Assembly (NCBI GenBank): GCA_902564785.1
Contig: CACFCI010000001.1
Location: 86,679-150,678 of the forward strand
DNA from: an uncultured Pelagibacteraceae bacterium
Lineage (GTDB): Bacteria > Pseudomonadota > Alphaproteobacteria > Pelagibacterales > Pelagibacteraceae
Length of the DNA stretch: 64,000 nt
Direction: 5' to 3'
The position numbers and the translations under genes are program-made. The notes beneath the pieces were generated by a model. The model was not told where the DNA came from. It was given only the letters and a program-made list of their open reading frames with translations, and ran no database searches. Shown here piece after piece: positions 47,531 through 57,273 of this stretch (position 1 is the stretch's first letter; each line of letters opens with the position of its first letter).

Positions 47531-48433
47531 TTAGTTTTTATAGATCTCTATATTACTCTTATTCAAAGTCTCAGATAAATATTTATAACCAATCTTTGCA
47601 TATTCAAAAGGATTTGCTTTTGCTGGATCTTGCTCTGCTTCAACTACTAACCAGCCTGAATAATTTTTTTCTTTTAATACATCAAATAAAGGTTTGTAAT
47701 CAATACAGCCATCCCCAGGTACCGTAAAGGCACCTTCTAAAAATGCAGCTCTAAAACTTAAATCTTCTTTTAATGATTTGTCTAACACATTTTTTCTAAT
47801 ATCCTTACAATGAATATGAATAACTCTATCACTAAAATTTTTTAATATTTTAATAGAGTTGCCTTGAGCAAAAAGCATATGACCGGTGTCCAAAGTAAGT
47901 TTTACGCTATTATCAGTGTTTTCTAGCAATCTTATAGTATCTTCCTCAGTTTCTATAACTGTCCCCATGTGATGATGGTAAGCAAGAGGCATTCCTTGGC
48001 CCTCTAAATATTTTCCCATCTCTGAAATTTTTGCATAGTATTCTTTGGCTTCATCAAGACTCATTTTTGGCCTTGTAGAAAGTTTTCTATTTGGGTCTCC
48101 TTGAATTGAACCTGAAACTTCTGCAAAAACCATGCAGGGCGAATTGCAATCTTTGAATAATTTTAGCTGAGCTTGTATTAAATTTTTTTCCTCATTAACG
48201 GTATTTTTTCTTAAATTTGCCCCGTACCAACCTGAACAAAGATTTAAACTAAACTCTTTTAATTTAGGAATTAATTGTTCAGAGTTTTTAGGAAATTTAC
48301 CTCCAGACTCAATTCCAATAAAACCTGCTTGACTAGCTTCTGATAAGCATTGTTCCAATGAAGTATCGCCGCCAAGTTCTGGCATGTCATCATTACTCCA
48401 TGCTATTGGTGCTATTCCTAATTTTACTGACAT
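47531..48433 (-). CDS. iolE: Inosose dehydratase-like TIM barrel (IolE family)
   Basis: LGIAPIAWSNDDMPELGGDTSLEQCLSEASQAGFIGIESGGKFP, AYHHHMGTVIETEEDTIRLLE, LTLDTGHMLFAQG, HIHCKDIR. Confidence 0.9.
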   Translation of the reverse strand: MSVKLGIAPIAWSNDDMPELGGDTSLEQCLSEASQAGFIGIESGGKFPKNSEQLIPKLKEFSLNLCSGWYGANLRKNTVNEEKNLIQAQLKLFKDCNSPCMVFAEVSGSIQGDPNRKLSTRPKMSLDEAKEYYAKISEMGKYLEGQGMPLAYHHHMGTVIETEEDTIRLLENTDNSVKLTLDTGHMLFAQGNSIKILKNFSDRVIHIHCKDIRKNVLDKSLKEDLSFRAAFLEGAFTVPGDGCIDYKPLFDVLKEKNYSGWLVVEAEQDPAKANPFEYAKIGYKYLSETLNKSNIEIYKN

Positions 48434-48461
48434 AAATATTTTTTTTGCTAAGATATATTCA

Positions 48462-49610
48462 ATGTTTAAATCAAATAAAACTAAAAAATTAAGTTTAGGA
48501 ATTGTTGGAGGTGGCCCTGGATCTTGGATTGGTCATGTTCATCGAATCTCATCTAGATTTGATGATCAATACGAAATAGTAGCTGGTGTATTTTCTAGAA
48601 ATGTAAAAATTTCAACAAAGTTTGGAAGGAGTATAGGCATTTCCTCTGACAGATGTTACTCAAATTATAAAGAAATGGCTGAAAAAGAGTCTAAGAGGAA
48701 AGATGGAATTAACGTAGTTGCTATAATGACACCTCCATCGAGTCATCAAATTATTGCTGAAAAATTTATTTTAAAAAATATAAATATAATTTCTGATAAA
48801 CCTTTTGCTGGAAATTTAGAGCAAGCAAAAAAACTTTTCAAATCAATTAAAAAAAATAAAAAAATTAAATATGCACTAACACATAATTACTCAGCTTATC
48901 CTATGGTTAGACAGGCAAAAATTCTTGTTGAGAGAGGCAGGATAGGAAAAGTAAAAATGATAAATGTTGAATATGTGCAAGATTGGTCTGATGGATTATC
49001 TATCAATAGCAGAAATGCAAAAAAGAAATTAAAATGGAAACTTGATAAAAATATTGTTGGTTCGTCAGCTGTTTTAAATGAAATTGGCTCTCATGCTTAT
49101 CATTTGGCAATGTATATATCTGGTTTAAAGGGCACAAATGTTTTTGCTGATATAAAGCAAGTTTCTCCAAAGATAAAAATGGATGATAATGCTCAAGTTA
49201 TGATTAATTTTACAAACGGTGCAAAAGGTATGTTTTGGACTAGCGTAATGTCTAAAGGAGGAGTTTATGGGTTAAGAATAAGAGTCTATGGTGACAAAGG
49301 AAGTTTAGAATGGGTTCAAAATGATCCTGGTTACTTAAAGTTAAATCCATCAAAAGGTGCTGTAAAACTTCTTGAAAGAGGTTTTCATAATGCAGATTTT
49401 TCGAAGAATTTTTCTAGAATTAAATTTGGACATCCAGAAGGATATTTAGATGCGTTTGCAAATATATATAAAGAATTTGCACAATCGTTAAAAAGTAAAA
49501 AAAATAAACGATATTTTTATCCTGATGAAGATGAAGGATTTGAAACTGCAAAATTTATTAATGCATGTAAGGTTTCATCAAAAAGTAAAAAATGGGTAAA
49601 AATCAAATAA
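48462..49610 (+). CDS. Gfo/Idh/MocA family oxidoreductase, paralog of 29539-30690
   Basis: LGIVGGGPGSWIGHVHRI, ISDKPFAGN, LTHNYSAYPMVRQA; start refined from 48384 to 48462. Confidence 0.92.
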   Translation: MFKSNKTKKLSLGIVGGGPGSWIGHVHRISSRFDDQYEIVAGVFSRNVKISTKFGRSIGISSDRCYSNYKEMAEKESKRKDGINVVAIMTPPSSHQIIAEKFILKNINIISDKPFAGNLEQAKKLFKSIKKNKKIKYALTHNYSAYPMVRQAKILVERGRIGKVKMINVEYVQDWSDGLSINSRNAKKKLKWKLDKNIVGSSAVLNEIGSHAYHLAMYISGLKGTNVFADIKQVSPKIKMDDNAQVMINFTNGAKGMFWTSVMSKGGVYGLRIRVYGDKGSLEWVQNDPGYLKLNPSKGAVKLLERGFHNADFSKNFSRIKFGHPEGYLDAFANIYKEFAQSLKSKKNKRYFYPDEDEGFETAKFINACKVSSKSKKWVKIK

Positions 49611-50605
49611 ACGTAGCATTACTTGGCCTAGGTAGAATAGGTCAAATGCATGCTGAAAACTTAATAAATCATAAAAGTTTCAAATTAAAATATACTTTTG
49701 ATATCAGTAAGAAGTTAGCGAAAAATATTTCAAGAAAATTTAATACAATTGATGTTGGTAACCCTGAAAAAGCTTTTAGAGATAAAAATATAGATTTAAT
49801 ATTTATTGCATCTAGTACTTCTACCCATATTAAATTTATAAAAGAGGCAGCAAGATATAAAAAAGTAGTCTTTTGTGAAAAACCTTTAGATTTAAACATT
49901 GATAAGGTTAATAAATGTTCAAAAGAGATCAAAAAGTATAAACCTAAAATACAATTAGGTTTTAACAGAAGGTACGACCCAGGACATAGTTCAATAAAAC
50001 AAGAATTAAGAAAAGGAAAAATTGGAAAACTAGAAAAAATAATTATCACTAGCCGGGATCCTGCCCCACCTTCATTAAATTATTTAAAAGTATCCGGTGG
50101 CATATTTAAAGACATGATGATTCATGACTTTGATTTGTTAAGATTTTATTTGGAAAAAGATGAGATAGAAAATATTTTTACTACAGCTAGTAATATTTCA
50201 GATAAAAGATTTAATAAAATTAAAGATTATGAACTAGCTTCATGTCTTTTGAAATCAAAACAAGGTGTGCAATGTGTAATTACAAATTCTAGACACTGTA
50301 GCTTTGGGTACGATCAAAGAGTAGAGTTATTTGGCTCAAAAGGAATGTTAATATCTGGAAATAAAAGTGAGAATGAAACAGAGATTTTTACAAAAAACAA
50401 CACATCACAGAAAAAACCACTTTTAAATTTTTTTATAGATAGATATGTTGATGCTTACAGGCTTCAACTTGATGAATTAGCTTTATATTCAAGAAAAAAA
50501 AAGTCCCCAATTTCAAGTTTTGAAGATGGAAGAAGAGCTTTGATTATTGCTAACGCCGCTTCACAGTCCTTAAAACAAAGAAAACAAATAAAAATTAAGT
50601 TTTAA
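49592..50605 (+). CDS. iolG: Inositol 2-dehydrogenase-like Gfo/Idh/MocA oxidoreductase
   Basis: VALLGLGRIGQMHAENL, FCEKPLDLNIDKV, QLGFNRRYDPGHSSI, GGIFKDMMIHDFDLLRFYL. Confidence 0.88.
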   Translation: MGKNQINVALLGLGRIGQMHAENLINHKSFKLKYTFDISKKLAKNISRKFNTIDVGNPEKAFRDKNIDLIFIASSTSTHIKFIKEAARYKKVVFCEKPLDLNIDKVNKCSKEIKKYKPKIQLGFNRRYDPGHSSIKQELRKGKIGKLEKIIITSRDPAPPSLNYLKVSGGIFKDMMIHDFDLLRFYLEKDEIENIFTTASNISDKRFNKIKDYELASCLLKSKQGVQCVITNSRHCSFGYDQRVELFGSKGMLISGNKSENETEIFTKNNTSQKKPLLNFFIDRYVDAYRLQLDELALYSRKKKSPISSFEDGRRALIIANAASQSLKQRKQIKIKF

Positions 50606-50628
50606 TTCTAAATTATAATTATTCTAAG

Positions 50629-50651
50629 ATATGTATATTTTGTATACATAT
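50629..50651. promoter_or_regulatory. Candidate operator: perfect inverted repeat upstream of inositol-type ABC operon
   Basis: ATATGTATA-TTTTG-TATACATAT, 9-bp arms, 5-nt spacer, about 90 bp before the SBP start. Confidence 0.5.
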
Positions 50652-50738
50652 TGTCTGTGACACCTTTACAACCTGCTTTTTTTTATGTTAACGTCCGCGC
50701 TTAAAAAGTTAACTTTTATTTAAAAGAGAGGGAAATAA

Positions 50739-51662
50739 ATGAAAACATTATATAAATCATTATTAGCTTTTGTTGCTTGGGTTATGCTTTCAGTCTCTGC
50801 TTTAGCAGTAGATGTGATCGTTGTATCTCACGGACAAGCTAACGACCCGTTTTGGTCTGTTGCTAAGAATGGTGTAGATAAAGGATGTGCAGATATGGGA
50901 ATATCTTGCAAGTACACTGCACCTGCTACTTTCGACATGGTTGAAATGGCTAAATTAATTGACAACGCAGTTTCACAAAAACCAAAAGGTATTGTGATTA
51001 CTCTTCCAGATGCTGCTGCTTTAGGAAAATCTGTTAAAGCTGCTATAGCTGCTGGTATCCCAGTAATTTCAATGAACTCTGGTTCAGATGACTTTGCATC
51101 ACTAGGTATCAGTGCTCACGTTGGACAAACTGAGTTTGAAGCTGGTGTAGGTGGCGGACAAAAAATGAAAGCTGCAGGTGGTAAAAAAGCACTATGTGTT
51201 AACCACGAAGTTGGAAACGTTGCGCTAGACAGAAGATGTGCTGGGTTCAAAAAAGGTTTTGGTGGATCTGTTGACATCTTAGGAACTTCTAATGACCCAA
51301 CAGAAATTCAAAAAGCTGTTGCTGCTAAATTAGGTGGTGGATATGACACTATCCTAACTTTAGGTGCTGGTCTTGCAGGTGAAGCTGCTCTTAAAGCTTT
51401 AGAAGCTGCAGGAAAAGTTGGTTCTGTTAAACTTGGTACATTTGATATGTCACCTGGTATGTTAAAAGCTGCTGCTGCAGGTAAAGTAGAGTTTTTGATT
51501 GACCAACAACAATACCTACAAGGTTACTTACCAATAGCTATCTTTGGTCAGTATATGAGATATGGAACAATGCCAGCTGGTGTAGTTATGACTGGTCCTG
51601 GTTTCGTAACTCCTGACAATGCTGCTAAAGTAATTAAGTGGGCAGCTCAAGGTTACAGATAA
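50739..51662 (+). CDS. Sugar ABC transporter substrate-binding protein (RbsB-like; possible inositol-type)
   Basis: Signal peptide; VIVVSHGQANDPFWSVAKNGVDKGCADMGI, LCVNHEVGNVALDRRCAGFKKGF. Confidence 0.94.
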   Translation: MKTLYKSLLAFVAWVMLSVSALAVDVIVVSHGQANDPFWSVAKNGVDKGCADMGISCKYTAPATFDMVEMAKLIDNAVSQKPKGIVITLPDAAALGKSVKAAIAAGIPVISMNSGSDDFASLGISAHVGQTEFEAGVGGGQKMKAAGGKKALCVNHEVGNVALDRRCAGFKKGFGGSVDILGTSNDPTEIQKAVAAKLGGGYDTILTLGAGLAGEAALKALEAAGKVGSVKLGTFDMSPGMLKAAAAGKVEFLIDQQQYLQGYLPIAIFGQYMRYGTMPAGVVMTGPGFVTPDNAAKVIKWAAQGYR

Positions 51663-51670
51663 AATACTTT

Positions 51671-51706
51671 AAAAGGCCTAGCTAACTTTTAGTTAGGCCT
51701 TTTTTC
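51671..51706 (+). terminator. Intrinsic terminator after SBP gene
   Basis: AAAAGGCCTAGCTAACT-TTT-AGTTAGGCCTTTTTT (stem with small bulge, U-tract). Confidence 0.8.
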
Positions 51707-51724
51707 TAAAAAAAATTCAAATTA

Positions 51725-52852
51725 ATGTCAGATAAAGCAAAAAGTATCGAATCAAAAAAAACTTCAGGTCAAGACGAAAGACTTAAAGAAGTATCAAAAC
51801 TAAGATTGCTTTTAAATAGACCAGAATTAGGTGCTGTTGGTGGTGCGATTTTAGTATTCATATTTTTTGGAATAGTTGCAGGTGATACAGGAATGTTTAG
51901 TGCTTATGGAGCTCTAAACTTTTTAGATGTCTCTGCAAATTTAGGAATTATTGCAATTGCTGCAGCAATGCTAATGATTGGTGGTGAATTTGATTTATCA
52001 ATTGGATCCATGATTGGTTTTGCAGGAATTTGTATAGCAATACCTGCAATTTATTGGGGTTGGCCTTTATGGGTAAGTATTATTTTTGCTTTTGCGATGG
52101 CGGTACTAGTTGGATACTTCAATGGTATCCTTGTTGTTAGAACTGGACTTCCATCTTTTATAGTAACTCTAGCAATGTTGTTTATATTAAGAGGTGCTAC
52201 ATTAGCAATCACAAGATTAATTACAGGAAGAACTCAAGTTCCTGGTTTAAGAGTTTTAATTGAGAATGATCCAATCGCGTGGATGTTTGCAACTGATACA
52301 TTCAAATGGTTATTCACTTGGTTAGGTTCAATGAATTTAATTGCATTAAGAACTGATGGGACTCCATTGGCTACTGGTATTCCACCTTCAGTAATGTGGT
52401 TTATTGCAGCTACCCTTTTTGCAACATGGATATTAATGAAGACTAGATATGGAAACTGGATTTTTGCATCAGGAGGAGACAAAAACGGTGCTACGAATGT
52501 TGGTGTGCCTGTTGGAAGAGTGAAAATAAGTTTATTTATTGGAACTGCTGTCGCAGCTACAATTTTTGCAACTATTCAAGTTTTAGATGCTGGTTCTGCA
52601 GATACTATGAGAGGAAATTTAAAAGAATTAGAGGCAATTGCAGCAGCAGTTGTTGGTGGATGTTTATTAACAGGAGGGTATGGTTCTGCAATTGGTGCAG
52701 CTTTTGGTGCATTAATATTTGGAACTGTATCTATGGGAATATTTTACACAGATGTTGATACTGATTGGTTTAAAGTGTTTTTGGGAGCAATGATGTTAAT
52801 TGCTGTTGTATTTAATAATTACATTAGAAAAAGAGTAACAGAGAGTAAATAA
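51725..52852 (+). CDS. Sugar ABC transporter permease (RbsC/FrcC family)
   Basis: [54 protein letters not shown]. Confidence 0.94.
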   Translation: MSDKAKSIESKKTSGQDERLKEVSKLRLLLNRPELGAVGGAILVFIFFGIVAGDTGMFSAYGALNFLDVSANLGIIAIAAAMLMIGGEFDLSIGSMIGFAGICIAIPAIYWGWPLWVSIIFAFAMAVLVGYFNGILVVRTGLPSFIVTLAMLFILRGATLAITRLITGRTQVPGLRVLIENDPIAWMFATDTFKWLFTWLGSMNLIALRTDGTPLATGIPPSVMWFIAATLFATWILMKTRYGNWIFASGGDKNGATNVGVPVGRVKISLFIGTAVAATIFATIQVLDAGSADTMRGNLKELEAIAAAVVGGCLLTGGYGSAIGAAFGALIFGTVSMGIFYTDVDTDWFKVFLGAMMLIAVVFNNYIRKRVTESK

Positions 52853-53643
52853 TGTCAGAAAATTTAATAGAATTTAATAACATTAGTAAATTTTTTGGAA
52901 AAGTAATTGCTCTCAAAGATGTCACTATGAAATTAAAAAAAGGTGAGATCATGTGTTTACTTGGAGACAATGGTGCTGGTAAATCTACATTGATTAAAAC
53001 TTTAGCTGGTGTTCATAAACCTGATGAAGGAGAAATAGTAATTGAAGGTGAAAAAACTGTTTTTGACTCACCAAAAGATGCTTTGGATATGGGAATTGGA
53101 ACGGTTTACCAAGACTTAGCTTTAGTTCCATTGATGAGTGTTACAAGAAACTTTTTTATGGGAAGAGAACCATTAAAGGGACCGCCATTTTTAAAAACTT
53201 TTGATATTGAAAAAGCAAATCAAATTGCTGCAGAAAGAATGGGTCAAATTGGAATTGACGTAAGAGATCCTTCACAAGCTGTAGGAACAATGTCTGGAGG
53301 TGAAAGACAATGTTTAGCAATATCAAGAGCTATATATTTTGGAGCAAAAGTTTTAGTTTTAGATGAACCAACTTCTGCATTAGGTGTTCATCAAGCCTCA
53401 ATGGTTTTAAAATATGTTGTAAAAGCAGCTTCGCAAGGATTAGCTGTAATTTTAATTACTCATAACGTTCATCATGCATATCCTGTTGGAAATAGTTTTA
53501 CAGTTCTAAATAGAGGTAAAAGTTTAGGAACTTTTAGTAAAAAAGATATTAGTCGTGAGGAGCTTTTAGGGATGATGGCTGGTGGTGAAGAGCTTGATAA
53601 GCTTGAAGTTGAACTTGAAGAAATGAATAGGATTAATAATTAA
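52852..53643 (+). CDS. Sugar ABC transporter ATP-binding protein, single NBD
   Basis: [46 protein letters not shown]. Confidence 0.95.
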   Translation: MSENLIEFNNISKFFGKVIALKDVTMKLKKGEIMCLLGDNGAGKSTLIKTLAGVHKPDEGEIVIEGEKTVFDSPKDALDMGIGTVYQDLALVPLMSVTRNFFMGREPLKGPPFLKTFDIEKANQIAAERMGQIGIDVRDPSQAVGTMSGGERQCLAISRAIYFGAKVLVLDEPTSALGVHQASMVLKYVVKAASQGLAVILITHNVHHAYPVGNSFTVLNRGKSLGTFSKKDISREELLGMMAGGEELDKLEVELEEMNRINN

Positions 53644-54479
53644 TCTAAAGCTTCATATAGTGTAGGGAACATTTCTCCCTCAACAGGATCTCCGTTTTTA
53701 TAACCTGCTTCTTGCATTGCTTTCCTATAATTAAAACTTGTCCAATCTCCATCATAACTTATTTTTGCATCCTCTTTTGAAACTCTTAATGTATATCGGC
53801 TTAAAGTTTTATCAGGAATACTCTCATTCAAACTTCCATGTAGTGTTCTCATATCGAAAACTACTGCATCCCCTAATTCGCAATCCCATTGTAAAAACTC
53901 ATATTTATCTTTATTTCCTAAAATATCAGGAGGTAATTCATATTTTTTTCCATTGACTAAACATTCATTACCTTCAACTTTATGTCCATCCTTAAACAAA
54001 ACTCTCAAAAAAAATTTATTCCATAAATGTGAGCCCCTCACCCAAACAACTCCCTCATTTTTTTTTGTTGGTTGCAGTGGAAGCCACAAAACACACATTG
54101 TTCCATCCATATCAAAATAACTGATATCATGATGAAAAGGTGTTGAAGATTTTGATCCTGCCTCTCTCAAAAACCAATTATCCATTACTAAATTAATTTT
54201 TTTTGCAGACATTAATTCTGCAGCTATCTGTGCATAAGGTGATTTATAAACAAATTCTTTAAATTCAGGAATTAAATGCCAAGTCCAGTAATCTTCTAAA
54301 TAAGATGGAACATTTTTTTTAGTTGTGTGAGATTTAAATCTAGGACTAGGATTAGAAATATCTTTTTCTATACCTGTCTTAAGTTTATCAATCCAATTAA
54401 TATCGAATTTGTTTTTTAGAAATATTGCGCCATCTTCTTTAAATTTTTTTATTTCATTTTTGGTTAGAATTTTGTTCAT
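53640..54479 (-). CDS. Phytanoyl-CoA dioxygenase (PhyH) family protein
   Basis: [15 protein letters not shown] (HxD), [51 protein letters not shown]. Confidence 0.87.
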   Translation of the reverse strand: MNKILTKNEIKKFKEDGAIFLKNKFDINWIDKLKTGIEKDISNPSPRFKSHTTKKNVPSYLEDYWTWHLIPEFKEFVYKSPYAQIAAELMSAKKINLVMDNWFLREAGSKSSTPFHHDISYFDMDGTMCVLWLPLQPTKKNEGVVWVRGSHLWNKFFLRVLFKDGHKVEGNECLVNGKKYELPPDILGNKDKYEFLQWDCELGDAVVFDMRTLHGSLNESIPDKTLSRYTLRVSKEDAKISYDGDWTSFNYRKAMQEAGYKNGDPVEGEMFPTLYEALD

Positions 54480-54630
54480 AATAATAAAAGTTAAGTTTTA
54501 TAGTATTTTAATGCATTAAAGTGTCTAGTAATAGTTGAAATTATTATATTTAAAATCCACATAACTAATATTTGATTTTTTCATTAATTATTTTTCTTCT
54601 ATAATGATACTTTATAAGAAGGAGGTAACT

Positions 54631-54957
54631 ATGGCTAAATTTATAGTAATGGGCAATTACACAGCTCAAGCTTTTAAAGGATTTATAGGTAATCCGGACC
54701 AAGACAGAGCTGCAGCAGCTACTGCTTTATCAGAGGCAGTAGGAGGAAAGATGGAATCTTTTATGATCACAAGAGGAGCTTATGATTTTGTAGGAGTTGT
54801 GAGTGGTAGTATTGGATTTGAAGGTGCAGCAGCAGTTAAGCTAGCGGTTGAAGCTTCTGGAGCTATAACAAATTTTACCATATTAGAGGAAATGGATATG
54901 GGTAAAGCTGCAGGCATGGCATCAAAGGCTATGGCTAATTATAAACCAGCAGGTTAA
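54631..54957 (+). CDS. GYD domain protein
   Basis: MAKFIVMGNYTAQAFKGF...GGKMESFMITRGAYDFVGVV; strong SD (aaggagg) places start at 54631. Confidence 0.85.
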   Translation: MAKFIVMGNYTAQAFKGFIGNPDQDRAAAATALSEAVGGKMESFMITRGAYDFVGVVSGSIGFEGAAAVKLAVEASGAITNFTILEEMDMGKAAGMASKAMANYKPAG

Positions 54958-54965
54958 AGCAAGAT

Positions 54966-55020
54966 TTTAAGTTAATTCTATCATGATTAATTTTATTAAT
55001 TATGATAGCTTTAACTTAAA
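54966..55020 (+). promoter_or_regulatory. Long near-perfect hairpin in moaA 5' region
   Basis: 26-nt arms: TTTAAGTTAATTCTATCATGATTAAT / ATTAATTATGATAGCTTTAACTTAAA, 3-nt loop; right arm ends at the moaA ATG. Confidence 0.7.
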
Positions 55021-56012
55021 TGAAAATGTTAAGAGATAATTTTGGTAGGACTTTTCCATATATAAGACTTTCGATTACCGATGTATGTAATTTTAAGTGT
55101 GGGTATTGTTTACCTAATGGCTATCAAATTGATAAGAGCGATAATAGAAAATTTCTTCACTTAGAGGAAATTAGACGTCTAGCAAAAGTTTTTTCAAAAT
55201 TGGGTGTATGCAAAATTAGACTTACTGGAGGTGAACCAACGGTAAGAAAAGATTTTTTTGATATAATCAAGATCTTAAAAAATGAAGCTGGAATAAAAAA
55301 AGTTGTAATTACCACAAACGGTTATCATTTAGATGAAAAAGCAAAGATGTTAGTAGATAGTGGCTTAAACGGTATTAATATTAGCATTGATAGTCTAGAT
55401 AGAAATACATTCAAAAATGTTACAGGTCATGATCGATTACCAGAGATTTTAAAAGGAATTAACATCCTACAAGATTTAAATTTTGAAAATATTAAGATTA
55501 ATGCAGTTCTTTTAAATGGAATAAATGCATCAGAAAAAGATTTTGGGTCTTGGGGAAATTTTATAAAAAAGAATAAAGTGGATTTTCGATATATAGAACT
55601 AATGCAAACAGGTGATAACCTAGATTATTTTGAAAAATATCATGTATCTTCAAAAATTTTCAAAGAATACTTAAATAAAAATAATTGGATTTATCAAACC
55701 TTAGGTAAAGATGCTGGGCCGTCACTAAATTATATCAATCCAGGGTATAAAGGGAAATTTGGAATCATAGCACCCTACTCTAAAGATTTTTGTAGAAGCT
55801 GTAATAGATTAAGAATTACATCAAGAGGAGATCTTAGATTATGCCTATTTGGAAATACTGGAATAAGTATAAGACATTTATTACAAAAAGATGATCAAAT
55901 TGAAGAATTACAAGATCTTATAATGGGTCAAATGAAATTTAAAAAAGAATCTCACCATTTGGAGCTTGGCGAAACAGGTTTAACTAAAAATTTATCTACC
56001 ACGGGTGGCTAA
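55020..56012 (+). CDS. moaA: GTP 3',8-cyclase MoaA
   Basis: YIRLSITDVCNFKCGYCLPNGY radical-SAM CxxxCxxC, RLTGGEPTVRKD, C-terminal FCRSCNRLRITSRGDLRLCLF cluster, terminal GG. Confidence 0.97.
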   Translation: MKMLRDNFGRTFPYIRLSITDVCNFKCGYCLPNGYQIDKSDNRKFLHLEEIRRLAKVFSKLGVCKIRLTGGEPTVRKDFFDIIKILKNEAGIKKVVITTNGYHLDEKAKMLVDSGLNGINISIDSLDRNTFKNVTGHDRLPEILKGINILQDLNFENIKINAVLLNGINASEKDFGSWGNFIKKNKVDFRYIELMQTGDNLDYFEKYHVSSKIFKEYLNKNNWIYQTLGKDAGPSLNYINPGYKGKFGIIAPYSKDFCRSCNRLRITSRGDLRLCLFGNTGISIRHLLQKDDQIEELQDLIMGQMKFKKESHHLELGETGLTKNLSTTGG

Positions 56013-56557
56013 TGTCAAAATTAAAAATTATAAATCAACAAGAACTTAAAGATTGGGCAAAAGAAATATTTCAAAAAAACTCTTTCAATATGGTTGATGT
56101 TTCTTCAAAAAAAGAAACTTTTAGAAGAGCACTTGCGTCAGGGAAAATTTATGTTGGAAAAGAGGTTTTTGATCTAATTAAAAATAAGAAGATGCCTAAA
56201 GGAGATCCTATTACTTTAGCTGAGGTATCAGCTGTGTTGGGTGTAAAAAAAACAAGTGAACTTATTCCTCTTTGTCACCCACTTCCAATTGACCATACGG
56301 CTACTAAGATAATTATGAATGAATTAGAAAGTTCATTAGAAGTATTTTGCGTAGTTTCTGCAGTAGCAAAAACAGGTGTTGAAATGGAAGCTATAATGGG
56401 TGTTAACTCTGCCTTAATCACAATTTATGATTTAAGCAAAATAGTAAATCCACATCTTAAAATTGATAACGTAAAATTATTAATTAAAGAAGGTGGAAAA
56501 AGTGGATTATGGAAAAACCCTGATGGTCTCCCAGATTTTTTAAAAAATATTTTTTAA
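56012..56557 (+). CDS. moaC: Cyclic pyranopterin monophosphate synthase MoaC
   Basis: MVDVSSKKETFRRALASG, LIPLCHPLPIDH, VSAVAKTGVEMEAIMGVNSALITIYDL. Confidence 0.96.
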   Translation: MSKLKIINQQELKDWAKEIFQKNSFNMVDVSSKKETFRRALASGKIYVGKEVFDLIKNKKMPKGDPITLAEVSAVLGVKKTSELIPLCHPLPIDHTATKIIMNELESSLEVFCVVSAVAKTGVEMEAIMGVNSALITIYDLSKIVNPHLKIDNVKLLIKEGGKSGLWKNPDGLPDFLKNIF

Positions 56558-56826
56558 TGAAAATATCAGTTGAACTATTTGGCGCAGCTAGAGAATTTAG
56601 TACTAAATCCCATTTAGACTTTGAATTAATTGAAAATTCCTCAATAAAAGATCTTAGAAACCAAATGATAGAGTTTATTGATATCAAATTTAATGGAAAT
56701 GAAACTTTTAAAAAAATTATTAAATCATCAGCTTTTTGTTCGTCTGATGATAAAATTGTCTCAGACAATTATAAAATAGTTAAAAAACAAAACTTTAGCA
56801 TTATACCTCCTATAGGAGGCGGTTAA
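56557..56826 (+). CDS. moaD: Molybdopterin synthase small subunit MoaD
   Basis: Ubiquitin-like small protein VELFGAAREF..., C-terminal IPPIGGG, between moaC and moaE. Confidence 0.92.
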   Translation: MKISVELFGAAREFSTKSHLDFELIENSSIKDLRNQMIEFIDIKFNGNETFKKIIKSSAFCSSDDKIVSDNYKIVKKQNFSIIPPIGGG

Positions 56827-57272
56827 TGCTACATACTAAAATTATTGATGCTTCAAAAAATCAGAAGATAGAAATTTCAAAAGCAGAAGATTTTTTAAAT
56901 CAATCGAAATTTGGCGCTATAATATATTTTGTTGGGACTGTAAGAGATTTAAATGAAAATAAAACAGTTACTGGTATTACCTATGATGCCAAAGAAAGTA
57001 TGGTTATAAAAAGTTTTGAGGAAATTTATGAAGAAGCCTATAACAAGCTAAATATTAAAGAAAAAGCAGTATTTATTGAGCATGTTAAAGGATATGTGGG
57101 TTTAAAAGAAAAAAGCATCATTATTGGTGTAGCTTGTAAACATAGAGATCAAGCTTTTGTGTTATCTAGATATATAATTGAAGAAATTAAAAAAAGATCT
57201 CCTATTTGGAAAAAAGAACATTATGAAAATAAGGACAGTGAGTGGTTAAAAGGAATATCTCTAAATAATTAA
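56826..57272 (+). CDS. moaE: Molybdopterin synthase catalytic subunit MoaE
   Basis: FGAIIYFVGTVRDLNENKTVTGITYDAKESM, HVKGYVGLKEKSIIIGVACKHRDQAF, RSPIWKKEHY. Confidence 0.95.
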   Translation: MLHTKIIDASKNQKIEISKAEDFLNQSKFGAIIYFVGTVRDLNENKTVTGITYDAKESMVIKSFEEIYEEAYNKLNIKEKAVFIEHVKGYVGLKEKSIIIGVACKHRDQAFVLSRYIIEEIKKRSPIWKKEHYENKDSEWLKGISLNN

Positions 57273-57273
57273 A

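Noticed and set aside
49669-50049. 126-aa minus ORF
   Set aside because: Antisense to IolG-like gene; hydrophobic translation typical of AT-rich antisense frames.
55000-55020. Moco (molybdenum cofactor) riboswitch upstream of moaA
   Set aside because: Only a single AT-rich stem is visible; multi-stem consensus and GC helices are absent. Kept as an undefined hairpin instead.
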